Assembly (NCBI RefSeq): GCF_900188205.1 | Contig: NZ_FZOH01000012.1 | Location: 38,046 to 102,045, forward strand | DNA length: 64,000 nt | Source: Geodermatophilus saharensis | GTDB lineage: Bacteria > Actinomycetota > Actinomycetes > Mycobacteriales > Geodermatophilaceae | Reading direction: 5' to 3' | In this document: positions 18,524 to 28,278 of the stretch, in pieces | Numbering within the stretch: position 1 is the stretch's first letter | Layout of the letters: the number at the start of each line of letters is the position of its first letter | Position numbers and translations under genes: made by a program | The notes under the pieces: generated by a model | Database searches by the model: none | Seen by the model: only the letters and a program-made list of their open reading frames with translations | What the model was told of the DNA's origin: nothing

Positions 18524-18961
18524 GTGGACACGCTCCGGACACTGCTGAACCTGGTCTGGCTCGTCCTGCACGGCTGGATGCTGGCGCTGGCCTACGCCCT
18601 CGCCGGCCTCGTCGCCTGCCTGCTGGTGGTCACCATCCCCTTCGGCATCGCCGCGTTCCGGCTCGCCGGGTTCGTGGTGTGGCCCTTCGGGCGGACGACG
18701 GTGCGCGCACCGGGCGCCGGGGTGGCCTCGGCCCTGGGCAACCTGCTGTGGTTCCTCGTCGCCGGGTGGTGGCTGGCGCTGGTGCACGTCGTCGCCGGGA
18801 TCGCGTTCTGCCTCACGGTCATCGGCATCCCCTTCGGCGTCGCGTCCTTCAAGCTCGCCGCCGTCGGGCTGTTCCCGCTGGGCAAGCGGGTGGTCGAGAC
18901 CGCGCCGCCGCGCGACTGGATGCACGCGGGCAGCACCGTGGCGTACGCCACGGTGCGCTGA
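18524..18961 (+). CDS. YccF domain membrane protein
   Basis: 145 residues containing two tandem YccF domains: NLVWLVLHGWMLALAYALAG...TIPFGIAAFRLAGFVVWPFGR, then the same pattern NLLWFLVAGWWLALVHVVAG...IGIPFGVASFKLA...FPLGK. Four membrane helices are expected. The function is unknown. GTG 18524 is preferred because the repeat begins right after it; no Shine-Dalgarno is seen. It is convergent with the thioesterase gene, ten bases away. Confidence 0.85.
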   Translation: MDTLRTLLNLVWLVLHGWMLALAYALAGLVACLLVVTIPFGIAAFRLAGFVVWPFGRTTVRAPGAGVASALGNLLWFLVAGWWLALVHVVAGIAFCLTVIGIPFGVASFKLAAVGLFPLGKRVVETAPPRDWMHAGSTVAYATVR

Positions 18962-18971
18962 CCCCCGGGCG

Positions 18972-19385
18972 TCACTCCCCCGGCTCGTCGGCCCAGCGCT
19001 CGAGGAACTCCTTCTCGTCCGCGCTGAGCCGGCGCGGCCGGTTGATGGTGAAGTCGAAGGGCACCAGCAGCGTGCTGCCGGTGACGGCGAGCCGGTCGTG
19101 GTCGAAGACCTCGTAGTGGCAGGTGAAGGAGGCCGCCCGCACCCCCGACACCCACAGTTGGACGTCGAGCGGGCGGGCGGAGTAGACGACCGGCAGCTTG
19201 TAGCGGATCTCGTGCGCGGCGACGACGGTGCCGCGGCGCAGGCCGGTGCGCTCCTCCAGGGAGGCGCGCTCGAAGAACAGGGCCACGCGGGCCATCTCGA
19301 AGTACTGCAGGTGGACGACGTTGTTGACGTGGCCGTAGGCGTCCATGTCCGACCAGCGCATCGGGACCTGCACCGTGTACCGCAC
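18972..19385 (-). CDS. Acyl-CoA thioesterase, hotdog fold (4HBT)
   Basis: 137 residues. The segment RWSDMDAYGHVNNVVHLQYFEMARV carries the active-site Asp and the HVNN motif of 4-hydroxybenzoyl-CoA-thioesterase-like enzymes; IRYKLPVVYSARPLDVQLWV continues the sheet. It hydrolyses a fatty or aromatic acyl-CoA in the cytoplasm. GTG 19385 fits the family N-terminus; upstream residues are low-complexity. It faces the phosphatase gene head to head, 169 bp away. Confidence 0.85.
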   Translation of the reverse strand: MRYTVQVPMRWSDMDAYGHVNNVVHLQYFEMARVALFFERASLEERTGLRRGTVVAAHEIRYKLPVVYSARPLDVQLWVSGVRAASFTCHYEVFDHDRLAVTGSTLLVPFDFTINRPRRLSADEKEFLERWADEPGE

Positions 19386-19554
19386 GGTGCGACACCCTGC
19401 CGCACCGCCGACGGTGCCGTCGACGCGGCCGGGCGCCGCGCGGTGTGTGCACACACCGCGTCCCGGGGCGCCCTCCGGCCGCGCTGCGTGCACATCCGGT
19501 GCTCGCGGCCCCGCGGGCGCCCGGGGAGGTGCACACCGCCCTACCGTCCTCGGC

Positions 19555-19983
19555 GTGGACGGGTGGGACGACGGCGCGCCGGGCGTCGTCGTGCTGCCCT
19601 CGGGGCGCCGGGTGCGCGGTCGCGGCCTGCGCGCGCCCCTGCCCGCCGGGCCGCTGCCGTCCTTCGGCGTCTACCTGCTGGGGCGGCCGCCCGCCGATCC
19701 GGGCTGGGACGCCCGCTGGGTGCGCTGGCCGGACTTCCGGCTGCCGGCCGACCCCGGCGCGCTGCGCGCCGCGCTGGGCGAGGCGTGGGAGCGGTCGGCG
19801 AGTGAACGCGTGGAGGTCGCCTGCGGTGGCGGGACGGGGCGGACCGGGACGGCGCTGGCGTGCCTGGCCGTCCTCGACGGCGTGCCGGCCGGCGAGGCCG
19901 TGGCGTTCGTCCGCCGCGTGTACCGGCCCCGCGCGGTCGAGACGCGCCGCCAGGCCCGCTTCGTCGCCGCCTTCGGCGGGTGA
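19555..19983 (+). CDS. Protein-tyrosine phosphatase-like protein with altered HC motif
   Basis: 142 residues. The P-loop CGGGTGRT (Cys90 to Arg96, CX5R) is intact, but the residue before the cysteine is Ala where the family has His. WPDFRLPAD matches the WPD-loop region. It probably dephosphorylates proteins or small molecules in the cytoplasm; loss of the His may lower activity. The start is GTG 19555, seven bases after TACCGT (19542-19547), so the mRNA is probably leaderless; longer frames begin in low-complexity sequence. The last codons and stop lie in a repeated 30-bp segment. Confidence 0.75.
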   Translation: MDGWDDGAPGVVVLPSGRRVRGRGLRAPLPAGPLPSFGVYLLGRPPADPGWDARWVRWPDFRLPADPGALRAALGEAWERSASERVEVACGGGTGRTGTALACLAVLDGVPAGEAVAFVRRVYRPRAVETRRQARFVAAFGG

Positions 19984-20045
19984 GACGCCGTCGCCGCCGT
20001 CGGCGGCTGAGCACGTCGTCGCCGCCTTCGGCGGGTGAGACGCCG
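19961..20045. repeat. 30-bp direct repeat duplicating the phosphatase 3' end
   Basis: 19961-19990 and 20016-20045 are identical over 30 bp, with a partial, diverged copy (GTCGCCGCCGTCGGCGGCTGAG) between them. The first copy contains the last seven codons and the TGA of the phosphatase gene; the second lies in the downstream untranslated region. Confidence 0.8.
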
Positions 20046-20080
20046 ACGGCCGGCCGGAGCACATGGCTCCGGCCGGCCGT
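20046..20080. terminator. Bidirectional hairpin terminator
   Basis: A perfect 15-bp stem (20046-20060 with 20066-20080) closes the loop ACATG. It lies between the convergent phosphatase and ettA genes. Confidence 0.8.
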
Positions 20081-20123
20081 GGTGAGGTGCTGGACCGGCC
20101 CCGGTGCAGGGCCCGGTCCTGTG

Positions 20124-21794
<1,671 letters not shown>

Positions 21795-21923
21795 TGGGCG
21801 TTCGAGCCTTCCGTCGGTGCGGTGTCGATGCACTGCGTCGATGCGCAGGGAGGGGCGGGCCGGTGACGTCCACCGGCCCGCCCCCGTGCGTTCTCGGTCC
21901 CGATCCTCCCAGTCCGCGGGCGG

Positions 21924-22511
21924 CTAGTGCAGTGCCGGTTCCGGCAGTGCGCCCAGCTCCTCGTCGAGGTCTCCGCCGAGGTCTCCGCCGAGGTCCCCGT
22001 CGAGGTCTCGGTCGAGGGCGGGGCCGGCCGCGGAGGTGTCGGGATCCACGACGTACAACGGCTCGACGGCCCCGGGATAGTCCCGGGCCGGGAGGGTCGT
22101 CCCGTCCGGGACCGGCTCGTGCTGCGGCGCGGGGTCCTGGGCGGCCGTCGCCGCGCGCTGGGTGCGGAGGAACTCCGCCGTCCCCCGGGCGAGGTTGGGC
22201 CCCACGGCGGCGGCGCGGACGACCGGCCGGCTGCGGCGGCCGGTCTCGGAGTCCCACTCGCGGGTGCGGATGGTGCCCACGACGACGACCGGGTCGCCCT
22301 TGCTGAGGCTGTGCGAGACGTTGCCGCCCAGCTCGTTCCAGCACTCGACGTCGACGAAGAACGTCGCCCCGTCGACGAAGCCCTGGACCGTGCTGTCGTA
22401 GCGGCGCTCGGTGGAGGCGACGCGGAAGTTGGTGACGCTGCCGTTCTGCGTGCGGACGCGGCTGGGTGAGGTGACGACGTTGCCCGTCACGGTGATCTCT
22501 GTGGCGCTCAC
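21924..22511 (-). CDS. Single-stranded DNA-binding protein (paralogue lacking acidic tip)
   Basis: 195 residues. An N-terminal OB fold of about 110 residues matches SSB (EITVTGNVVTSPSRVRTQNGSVTNFRVAS, then FVDVECWNELGGNVSHSLSKGDPVVVVGTIRTREW). The C-terminal tail is Asp/Gly/Leu-rich, encoded by a 12-bp minisatellite, and ends in PEPALH instead of the DDDIPF-type tip that recruits replication proteins. It is therefore probably a secondary SSB rather than the replicative one; rpsF and rplI are not nearby. GTG 22511 has GAGGAG four bases upstream. Confidence 0.87.
   Translation of the reverse strand: MSATEITVTGNVVTSPSRVRTQNGSVTNFRVASTERRYDSTVQGFVDGATFFVDVECWNELGGNVSHSLSKGDPVVVVGTIRTREWDSETGRRSRPVVRAAAVGPNLARGTAEFLRTQRAATAAQDPAPQHEPVPDGTTLPARDYPGAVEPLYVVDPDTSAAGPALDRDLDGDLGGDLGGDLDEELGALPEPALH
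21965..22012. repeat. 12-bp minisatellite within the SSB tail
   Basis: Four tandem units of CGAGGTCTCCGC-type sequence at 12-bp spacing; the first two are identical. Being a multiple of three, copy-number change would lengthen or shorten the acidic Asp-Gly/Asp-Leu tail without a frameshift. Confidence 0.75.
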
Positions 22512-22702
22512 GGTGCTCCTCGGGTCGGTGCGGCCGGCACGGTGCCGGTCCGCGGCGACCCTCGCCCTGCCGCGACCCCGGGGAGGCACGTCCGCGCGGC
22601 CTGTGGAGGGGCCCGGCCCCTGTGGACGCGCCCGTGCCCGCACGTCACCCCTCCGTGCCGCGGCGGCACCCGGGGCGCGGGAGGTGTCATCATCGGCCGA
22701 GA

Positions 22703-22775
22703 GCGCCCGTAGCTCAGCGGATAGAGCAGGTGCCTTCTAAGCACTTGGTCGCAGGTTCGATCCCTGCCGGGCGCG
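22703..22775 (+). tRNA. tRNA-Arg (anticodon UCU)
   Basis: 73 nt cloverleaf: acceptor GCGCCCG pairs with CGGGCGC, the D-arm is GCTC...GAGC, the anticodon loop CTTCTAA reads UCU, and the T-arm is GCAGG-TTCGATC-CCTGC. CCA is not encoded. It reads AGA, a rare codon in this GC-rich genome. It is divergent from ssb. Confidence 0.95.
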
Positions 22776-22895
22776 CTCGACCGGACGGCGGGCACCCGCG
22801 GCCGTCCGCCGGCGCGGCGGAGCCCCTCCCCCCTTTCCTCACGGCTCTGCCTCCGCCACCGTGGACGAGGTCGGCTCCCCTCGCAGGAGGTCGCG

Positions 22896-24098
22896 GTGGC
22901 ACACAGCTTCTTCACCACCGAGCAGTTCGACTTCGCGTTCCAGTGCGCGCTCGGCGGGGTCGTGTCCGGCTGCGGGGACGTCGGCGAGATGCTGTCGACC
23001 GCCGACCGGATCCGCGACGGTGACGCGGCCGGCTGGTGCACGGAGTGGACCGCCACCGCCGACCGCGTCGAGGCCGTCGCCGACGGCTGCGCGGCCGCCG
23101 GCCACCCGGTGAGTGCGCGGTCGGCGTACCTGCGGGCGAGCGCCTACCACGCCCTCGCACTCTCGGCGGTGGACGGCACACCCGATCCCGACGCGCTGCT
23201 GCTGCCCACGTTCCGGGCGCACCGGCGGTGCTTCGCCGCCCACGCCGCGCTGCTGGACCCGCCCGCCGAGACCGTCGAGATCCCCTACGCGGACGCTCCC
23301 CTGCCCGGCTGGTTCTTCACGCCGCCCGGCGGCGGGCGGCGACCGACGCTGGTGCTCAACAACGGCAGCGACGGGCCGGTCACCAGCCTCTGGCCGTCGC
23401 TGGGCGCCGGCGCGGTGGCCCGTGGCTACAACGTGCTGGTCTTCGACGGGCCGGGGCAGCAGTCGATGCTCTTCGAGCGGCACGTGCCCTTCCGGCACGA
23501 CTGGGAGGCCGTCATCACGCCGGTCGTCGACTTCCTCACCGCGCGCCCGGACGTCGACGCCGGCCGCATCGCGCTCTACGGCATCAGCCAGGGCGGCTAC
23601 TGGGTACCGCGCGCGCTGGCCTTCGAGCACCGGATCGCCGCCGGCATCGCCGATCCCGGCGTGTACGACGTGTTCGCGCCGTGGTGGGCGGCGCTGCCGC
23701 CACCGCTGCGGGACTGCCTCGACGCGGGCGACCGCGAGACGTTCGACCGGTCCATGGAGGAGGGGCTGCGTCAGGCCCCGGCGGCCGAGCAGCGGGACTT
23801 CGCGTGGCGGGCCAAGCCCTACGGCCTGACGTCGCCCTTCGACGTGTTCACCGCCGCCCGCCGGTACACCCTCGACGGCGTCGTCGGCTCCATCACCGCC
23901 CCCGTGCTGGTCACCGACCCGGAGGGCGAGCAGTTCTGGCCCGGACAGTCCCAGCGGCTCCACGACGCGCTGCCCGGCCCGAAGCGGCTGGTCCGGTTCA
24001 CCGCGGCCGAGGGCGCCGACCGGCACTGCGAGCCGATGGCGCGCGCGCTGCTGGAGCAGCGGGTGCTCGACTGGCTCGACGAGACCCTGGCCCGCTGA
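22896..24098 (+). CDS. Alpha/beta hydrolase (FrsA/DHPON-hydrolase-like)
   Basis: 400 residues. An N-terminal helical cap of about 130 residues precedes a hydrolase core with nucleophile Ser in GISQGGYW, an acidic residue region VTDPEGEQFWPGQ, and catalytic His in ADRHCEPMA. The cap plus LPGWFFTPPGG resembles 2,6-dihydroxypseudooxynicotine hydrolase and related C-C or ester hydrolases. The substrate is unknown. GTG 22896 has AGGAGG five bases upstream. The start of the gene follows tRNA-Arg by 120 bp, and it has its own hairpin terminator. Confidence 0.83.
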   Translation: MAHSFFTTEQFDFAFQCALGGVVSGCGDVGEMLSTADRIRDGDAAGWCTEWTATADRVEAVADGCAAAGHPVSARSAYLRASAYHALALSAVDGTPDPDALLLPTFRAHRRCFAAHAALLDPPAETVEIPYADAPLPGWFFTPPGGGRRPTLVLNNGSDGPVTSLWPSLGAGAVARGYNVLVFDGPGQQSMLFERHVPFRHDWEAVITPVVDFLTARPDVDAGRIALYGISQGGYWVPRALAFEHRIAAGIADPGVYDVFAPWWAALPPPLRDCLDAGDRETFDRSMEEGLRQAPAAEQRDFAWRAKPYGLTSPFDVFTAARRYTLDGVVGSITAPVLVTDPEGEQFWPGQSQRLHDALPGPKRLVRFTAAEGADRHCEPMARALLEQRVLDWLDETLAR

Positions 24099-24161
24099 CG
24101 GCAGCACACCCACCCGAGCGCGGGGGCGGCGTCCTGACCTCGACGCCAGCGACACCAGTGG

Positions 24162-24197
24162 CCGCTTGCAAGTGACGTCGAAGCGATCCGCAAGCGG
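24162..24197 (+). terminator. Hairpin downstream of the hydrolase gene
   Basis: CCGCTTGC (24162-24169) pairs with GCAAGCGG (24190-24197), leaving a 20-nt loop. It is weaker than other terminators here. Confidence 0.45.
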
Positions 24198-24257
24198 CAG
24201 GCGGCACGGTGCTCACGAGCACCCGGGACGGACCCGGGACCGATCGAGGAGCCCGCC

Positions 24258-24953
24258 ATGACCCAGGTCCACAACGCCGGCCAGCCCCACGGCACCGGCC
24301 CGTACGCGCCGCCGGCCTTCCCCGCCCCCGGCGCCCCGAACGGCTACGGCGCCCCCAACGGGTACGGCGCCCCGAACGGCTTCGGCGCCCCCGCCGGCTT
24401 CGGTCAGCCGCCCGCCCCGCCGAAGAAGCGCACCGGCGCGATCATCGGCAGCATCCTCGCCGCCCTCGTGGTCGCCGGCCTCGGCGTCGGCGCCTTCTTC
24501 CTCTTCAGCGGCTCGGTCCTCGACACCGCCGAGGCCGAGCGCCAGATCGTCGCCCTCACCGAGGAGCAGGCCGGCGTCACCGTCACCGACGTCAGCTGCC
24601 CCGAGGACGTCGAGCTCGCCGCCGGCACCGTGAGCACCTGCACCGCGCAGGTGGAGGGCCAGGAGGTCACCTACACCGTCGAGCAGACCGACGACGAGGG
24701 CAACGTGACCATCTCCAGCGACGCCGTCTTCGTGCAGGTGACCGACGTCGAGGCCTCGCTGACCGAGCAGTTCACCGCCAGCACCGGCCTGGACGTGGAG
24801 TCCTCCTGCGACGCCGGTGACCGCAGCGTCCTGGTGGCCTCCGACGGCCTGCAGGTGCCCTGCGTGGTCAGCGCGGTCGGTGACCCGACCGACTCCGCCG
24901 ACGTCACCGCCACCATCGACGCCGAGGGCAACGTCTCCTTCGAGGCCGTCTGA
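24258..24953 (+). CDS. DUF4333 domain membrane-anchored protein
   Basis: 231 residues. The N-terminus is a Gly-Ala-Pro-Asn-Tyr repeat (GAPNGYGAPNGYGAPNGFG), followed by KKR, one membrane helix (about 62-84, IIGSILAALVVAGLGVGAFFLF) and two copies of DUF4333. Each copy has a pair of cysteines (SCPEDVELAAGTVSTCTAQV and SCDAGDRSVLVASDGLQVPCVV), so disulfides are likely outside the membrane. The function is unknown; the family is common in mycobacteria and relatives. ATG 24258 has GAGGAG six bases upstream. Confidence 0.82.
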   Translation: MTQVHNAGQPHGTGPYAPPAFPAPGAPNGYGAPNGYGAPNGFGAPAGFGQPPAPPKKRTGAIIGSILAALVVAGLGVGAFFLFSGSVLDTAEAERQIVALTEEQAGVTVTDVSCPEDVELAAGTVSTCTAQVEGQEVTYTVEQTDDEGNVTISSDAVFVQVTDVEASLTEQFTASTGLDVESSCDAGDRSVLVASDGLQVPCVVSAVGDPTDSADVTATIDAEGNVSFEAV

Positions 24954-24961
24954 CGAAGGAC

Positions 24962-25028
24962 CCCTCTGCCCCCGCAGAGGGCCGCCCCACACGAGTGGCC
25001 CAGGACCGCACCGGTCCTGGGCCACTCG
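24962..25028. terminator. Double hairpin between DUF4333 and LLM genes
   Basis: First stem 24962-24969/24974-24981 (8 bp); second stem 24992-25008/25012-25028 (17 bp, perfect, loop CAC). It should stop transcription from both sides. Confidence 0.85.
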
Positions 25029-25068
25029 CTACCGGCCTGGGCGCCGGGCTCCTGCGGGAGCCCGGCGC

Positions 25069-26112
25069 TCAGCGCTGTCCGGCCGGCACCCAGCCGATCG
25101 CCGGCGCCACGTACCGGACGACGTTCTCCAGCAGCGTGGCGTTGTACTCGACGCCGAGCATGTTCGGCACGGTCAGCAGCAGGGTGTCGGCCTCGCGGAC
25201 GGCGGCGTCCTTGGCCAGCTCCTCGGCCAGCCGGTCGGGTTCGCCGACGTAGCTCTTGCCGAACCGGGCGCGCACGCCCTCGAGCAGACCCACCTGGTCC
25301 TCGCCGGAGCGGTCCCCGAAGTAGGCGCGGTCGAGGTCGGACACGACCGGGACCACGCTGCGGCTGACCGACACCCGCGGCTCGCGGTCCCAGCCGGCCG
25401 CGGCCCAGGCGGCGCGGTAGCGCTCGATCTGCTCGGCCTGCAGCTCGTCGAAGGGCACGCCGGTGTCCTCGACCAGCAGCGTCGAGCTCATGAGGTTCAG
25501 CCCCTGCTCGGCGGTCCGGACGGCGGTGGCGCGGGTACCCGACCCCCACCAGATCCGGTCGGCCAGGCCCGGCGACTGCGGCTGCACCGCGAGCCGGGCG
25601 GGCGTCCCGCCGGTCATCGCGGGGTCGGCGTCGACGACGGCCGCCCCGCGCACGGCGGCGAGGAACAGCGCCGTCTTCTCCCGGGCCAGGTCGGCGTCGG
25701 TCGTCCCGGGGGGCGGCACGTAGCCGAAGGCCTCCGAGCCGCGCAGCGCCGTCTCGGGTGACCCGCGGCTGATGCCGAGCTGCAGGCGACCGCCGCTGAG
25801 CAGGTCGGTCGCCGCCGCCTCCTCGGCCATGTACAGCGGGTTCTCGTAGCGCATGTCGACGACGCCGGTGCCCACCTCGATGCGCGAGGTCCGCGCGGCC
25901 ATGGCCGACAGCAGCGGGAACGGCGAGGCCAGCTGCCGGGCGAAGTGGTGCACGCGGACGAAGGCGCCGTCGAGGCCGAGCTCCTCGGCGGCGACGGCCA
26001 GCTCCACCGACTGCACCAGCGCGTCGCGCGCGGTGCGCACCCGCGACCCGGCGATGGGCTGCCAGTGACCGAAGGAGAGGAACCCGATGCGCTTGTCCGT
26101 GCCGGCCGTCAT
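25069..26112 (-). CDS. LLM class flavin-dependent oxidoreductase
   Basis: 347 residues with the luciferase-like TIM-barrel: GFLSFGHWQP at strand 1, VHHFARQLASPFPLLSAMAARTSRIEVGTGVVDMRYENPLYMAEEAA in the middle, and LLSGGRLQLGISRGSP. Members use FMNH2 or F420H2 to oxidise small organics; which one this uses cannot be read from the sequence, though the window contains the F420 gene fbiC. ATG 26112 is the only start that keeps the family N-terminus, but no ribosome binding site is evident. Confidence 0.85.
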   Translation of the reverse strand: MTAGTDKRIGFLSFGHWQPIAGSRVRTARDALVQSVELAVAAEELGLDGAFVRVHHFARQLASPFPLLSAMAARTSRIEVGTGVVDMRYENPLYMAEEAAATDLLSGGRLQLGISRGSPETALRGSEAFGYVPPPGTTDADLAREKTALFLAAVRGAAVVDADPAMTGGTPARLAVQPQSPGLADRIWWGSGTRATAVRTAEQGLNLMSSTLLVEDTGVPFDELQAEQIERYRAAWAAAGWDREPRVSVSRSVVPVVSDLDRAYFGDRSGEDQVGLLEGVRARFGKSYVGEPDRLAEELAKDAAVREADTLLLTVPNMLGVEYNATLLENVVRYVAPAIGWVPAGQR

Positions 26113-26245
26113 GGACCACACCAGCGCGCCGGACGGGGCGGGTGTTCCCGGTGGGACGGCGCCGTCACCAGGTGTGACCGGGTGACCACGACATTCCGGG
26201 TGCCGGTTCCGCGGTTCCGGCGGCGGTGTCGGCCACCCTGTCGAG

Positions 26246-28243
26246 GTGACTCTCAGCGCCTCCCACGCGCCGCGGCCCGGGGCCGGCCAGCCCGCCGGGC
26301 GCGCGCAGGCACCGGCGGGGACGAGGCTGCGGGCCATCGACACGCTGCTGGCCGACCGCGGCCAGATGTTCCGCGCCCTGTTCCTCTCCTCCCCCGTCCC
26401 GCAGGCCCTCGTCGACCTCGACGGCCACCTGCTCGTGGTCAACGACGCGCTGTGCGCGCTGGCCGGGCGCGGCATGGACGACATGGTCGGCCGGCACGTC
26501 GACCTGCTCGCCCACCCCGACGACGCCCCCCTGTCCGACGGTGCCTCCGGTGAGCAGGCCGGCGTCGACGGGGACCTCGACCCGTGGCTGCGCCGGGACG
26601 GCGAGCGCCGGCTGCGCCGCGCCGACGGCAGCGAGCTGTGGGTGCAGCAGTCCCACGACGTCGTCCACCGCAGCACCGGCGAGCCGCAGTTCGCCGTCCT
26701 GTCGCTGGTCGACGTCACCGACCGTCGCCGCGCCGAGGAGGACCTGGTCCGCCGGGCGTTCACCGACCCGCTCACCGGGCTGCCGAACCGCCGGGCGCTG
26801 ACCGACCGGCTCGCCCACGCCCTCGCGCTCTCGCGCCGTCGCGGGCTGCAGGTGGGTCTGGTGCACCTCGACCTCGACCGGTTCCAGGCGGTCAACGACA
26901 CCCTGGGCACCGAGGCCGGTGACCAGCTGCTCAGCCAGGTCGCCGACCGGCTGCGGTGGAGCACCCGGGTCGAGGACACCGCGGTGCGGCTGGGCGCCGA
27001 CGAGTTCCTCATCCTCGCCGAGGACGTCGAGGACCTCGACGGGCTGCGCGCCCTGGCCGACCGGCTGCTCTCCGTCCTCGACGACCCCTTCCAGCTCGGC
27101 GGCCGCGAGATCGTGCTGTCGGCCAGCGTGGGGCTCACCCTCGGGTCCGACGTGGGCCCCGACGAGCTGCTCAAGCGGGCCCACAGCGCGCTGGCCCGCG
27201 CCAAGCGCGACGGCAGCCGGGCGCGCATCGAGGTGCACGACGGCGGCCTGACCGACGACGAGGTCGACCTGCTGCAGCTGGAGACCGACCTGCGCCGGGC
27301 GCTGGACGCCGACGAGCTGCGGCTCTTCTACCAGCCCATCGTGTCCCTCACCGACGAGACGCTGCTGGGCTACGAGGCGCTCATCCGGTGGCAGCACCCC
27401 ACCCGCGGGCTGCTCCCGCCGGGCGCCTTCCTCGACGCCGCCGAGAACAACCGGCTCACCTCCCGGCTGGGCGCGTGGGTGCTCCGCCGCGCCTGCGACG
27501 ACGCGGCCGGCTGGCCGGCCGGGCTGCGGGTGCACGTCAACGTCTCGGCCCGCCACCTGGCCGAGGAGGGCTTCAGCGACCTGGTCGCCGCCGCGCTCGA
27601 CGAGTCCGGCCTGCCCGCCGAGCGGCTGGAGCTGGAGATCACCGAGTCGACGGCGCTGTTCGCCGCCGAGGCCACGCTGCAGGCCGTGCAGGAGGTCACC
27701 GCCCGCGGGGTGACCCTGGCGCTCGACGACTTCGGCACCGGCTACTCGGCGATCACCGCGCTGCACCGGCTGCCCATCCACACCGTCAAGATCGACCGCT
27801 CGTTCGTCGCGGGGGTCGTCCGCGAGCCGTCGTCGGCGGCGCTGGTGCAGGGGCTGCTGCAGCTCGGCCAGGGCATGGGGCTGCAGGTGATCGCCGAGGG
27901 CATCGAGGACCTCGAGCAGGCCGAGTGGCTGCGCCGGCACGGGTGCGCCATGGCCCAGGGCTACGCCTTCGGCCGGCCCGCGCCGCTGCCCAGCCGGGCC
28001 GACACCACCGCCACCGAGGCGCTGGTCGAGCGGGCCGCCGAGGAGGCCGCGGCGGTGCTCGAGGCGGTCACCGGCGAACTGGAGGCCGTCGTCGACGAGC
28101 TGCCGGTGGCCGGCGGCGACGGGACGGACCTGCTGCCCCTCGACGACGACGAGCGCCCGCTGCCGCCGCGCCCGTTCCTCGTGGTGGTCGAGGACCTGCC
28201 CGACGAGACGCCCGACGACGACGGGCAGACCCCCCGCCCCTGA
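26246..28243 (+). CDS. PAS-GGDEF-EAL cyclic di-GMP protein
   Basis: 665 residues. A PAS domain (about 40-165, ending LSLVDVTDRRRAEED) is followed by GGDEF (FTDPLTGLPNRR; signature GADEF at 250-254 instead of GGDEF) and EAL (EALIRW at 377-382, LELEITES, DDFGTGYS, KIDRSF, EGIED). EAL catalytic motifs are complete, so phosphodiesterase activity is expected; the altered GGDEF may be inactive or a GTP sensor. There is no membrane helix. The tail is Pro/Asp-rich. GTG 26246 is the first plausible start. Confidence 0.88.
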   Translation: MTLSASHAPRPGAGQPAGRAQAPAGTRLRAIDTLLADRGQMFRALFLSSPVPQALVDLDGHLLVVNDALCALAGRGMDDMVGRHVDLLAHPDDAPLSDGASGEQAGVDGDLDPWLRRDGERRLRRADGSELWVQQSHDVVHRSTGEPQFAVLSLVDVTDRRRAEEDLVRRAFTDPLTGLPNRRALTDRLAHALALSRRRGLQVGLVHLDLDRFQAVNDTLGTEAGDQLLSQVADRLRWSTRVEDTAVRLGADEFLILAEDVEDLDGLRALADRLLSVLDDPFQLGGREIVLSASVGLTLGSDVGPDELLKRAHSALARAKRDGSRARIEVHDGGLTDDEVDLLQLETDLRRALDADELRLFYQPIVSLTDETLLGYEALIRWQHPTRGLLPPGAFLDAAENNRLTSRLGAWVLRRACDDAAGWPAGLRVHVNVSARHLAEEGFSDLVAAALDESGLPAERLELEITESTALFAAEATLQAVQEVTARGVTLALDDFGTGYSAITALHRLPIHTVKIDRSFVAGVVREPSSAALVQGLLQLGQGMGLQVIAEGIEDLEQAEWLRRHGCAMAQGYAFGRPAPLPSRADTTATEALVERAAEEAAAVLEAVTGELEAVVDELPVAGGDGTDLLPLDDDERPLPPRPFLVVVEDLPDETPDDDGQTPRP

Positions 28244-28244
28244 C

Positions 28245-28270
28245 CCGTGCACTTCCGCGGAAGTGCACGG
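28245..28270. repeat. Perfect 26-bp palindrome, identical to the 5036 copy
   Basis: All 26 bases equal those at 5036-5061. It begins two bases after the stop of the GGDEF-EAL gene and ends nine bases before the stop of the minus-strand SGNH gene, again a convergent junction, which supports a terminator role. Confidence 0.85.
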
Positions 28271-28278
28271 TCAGGGCG

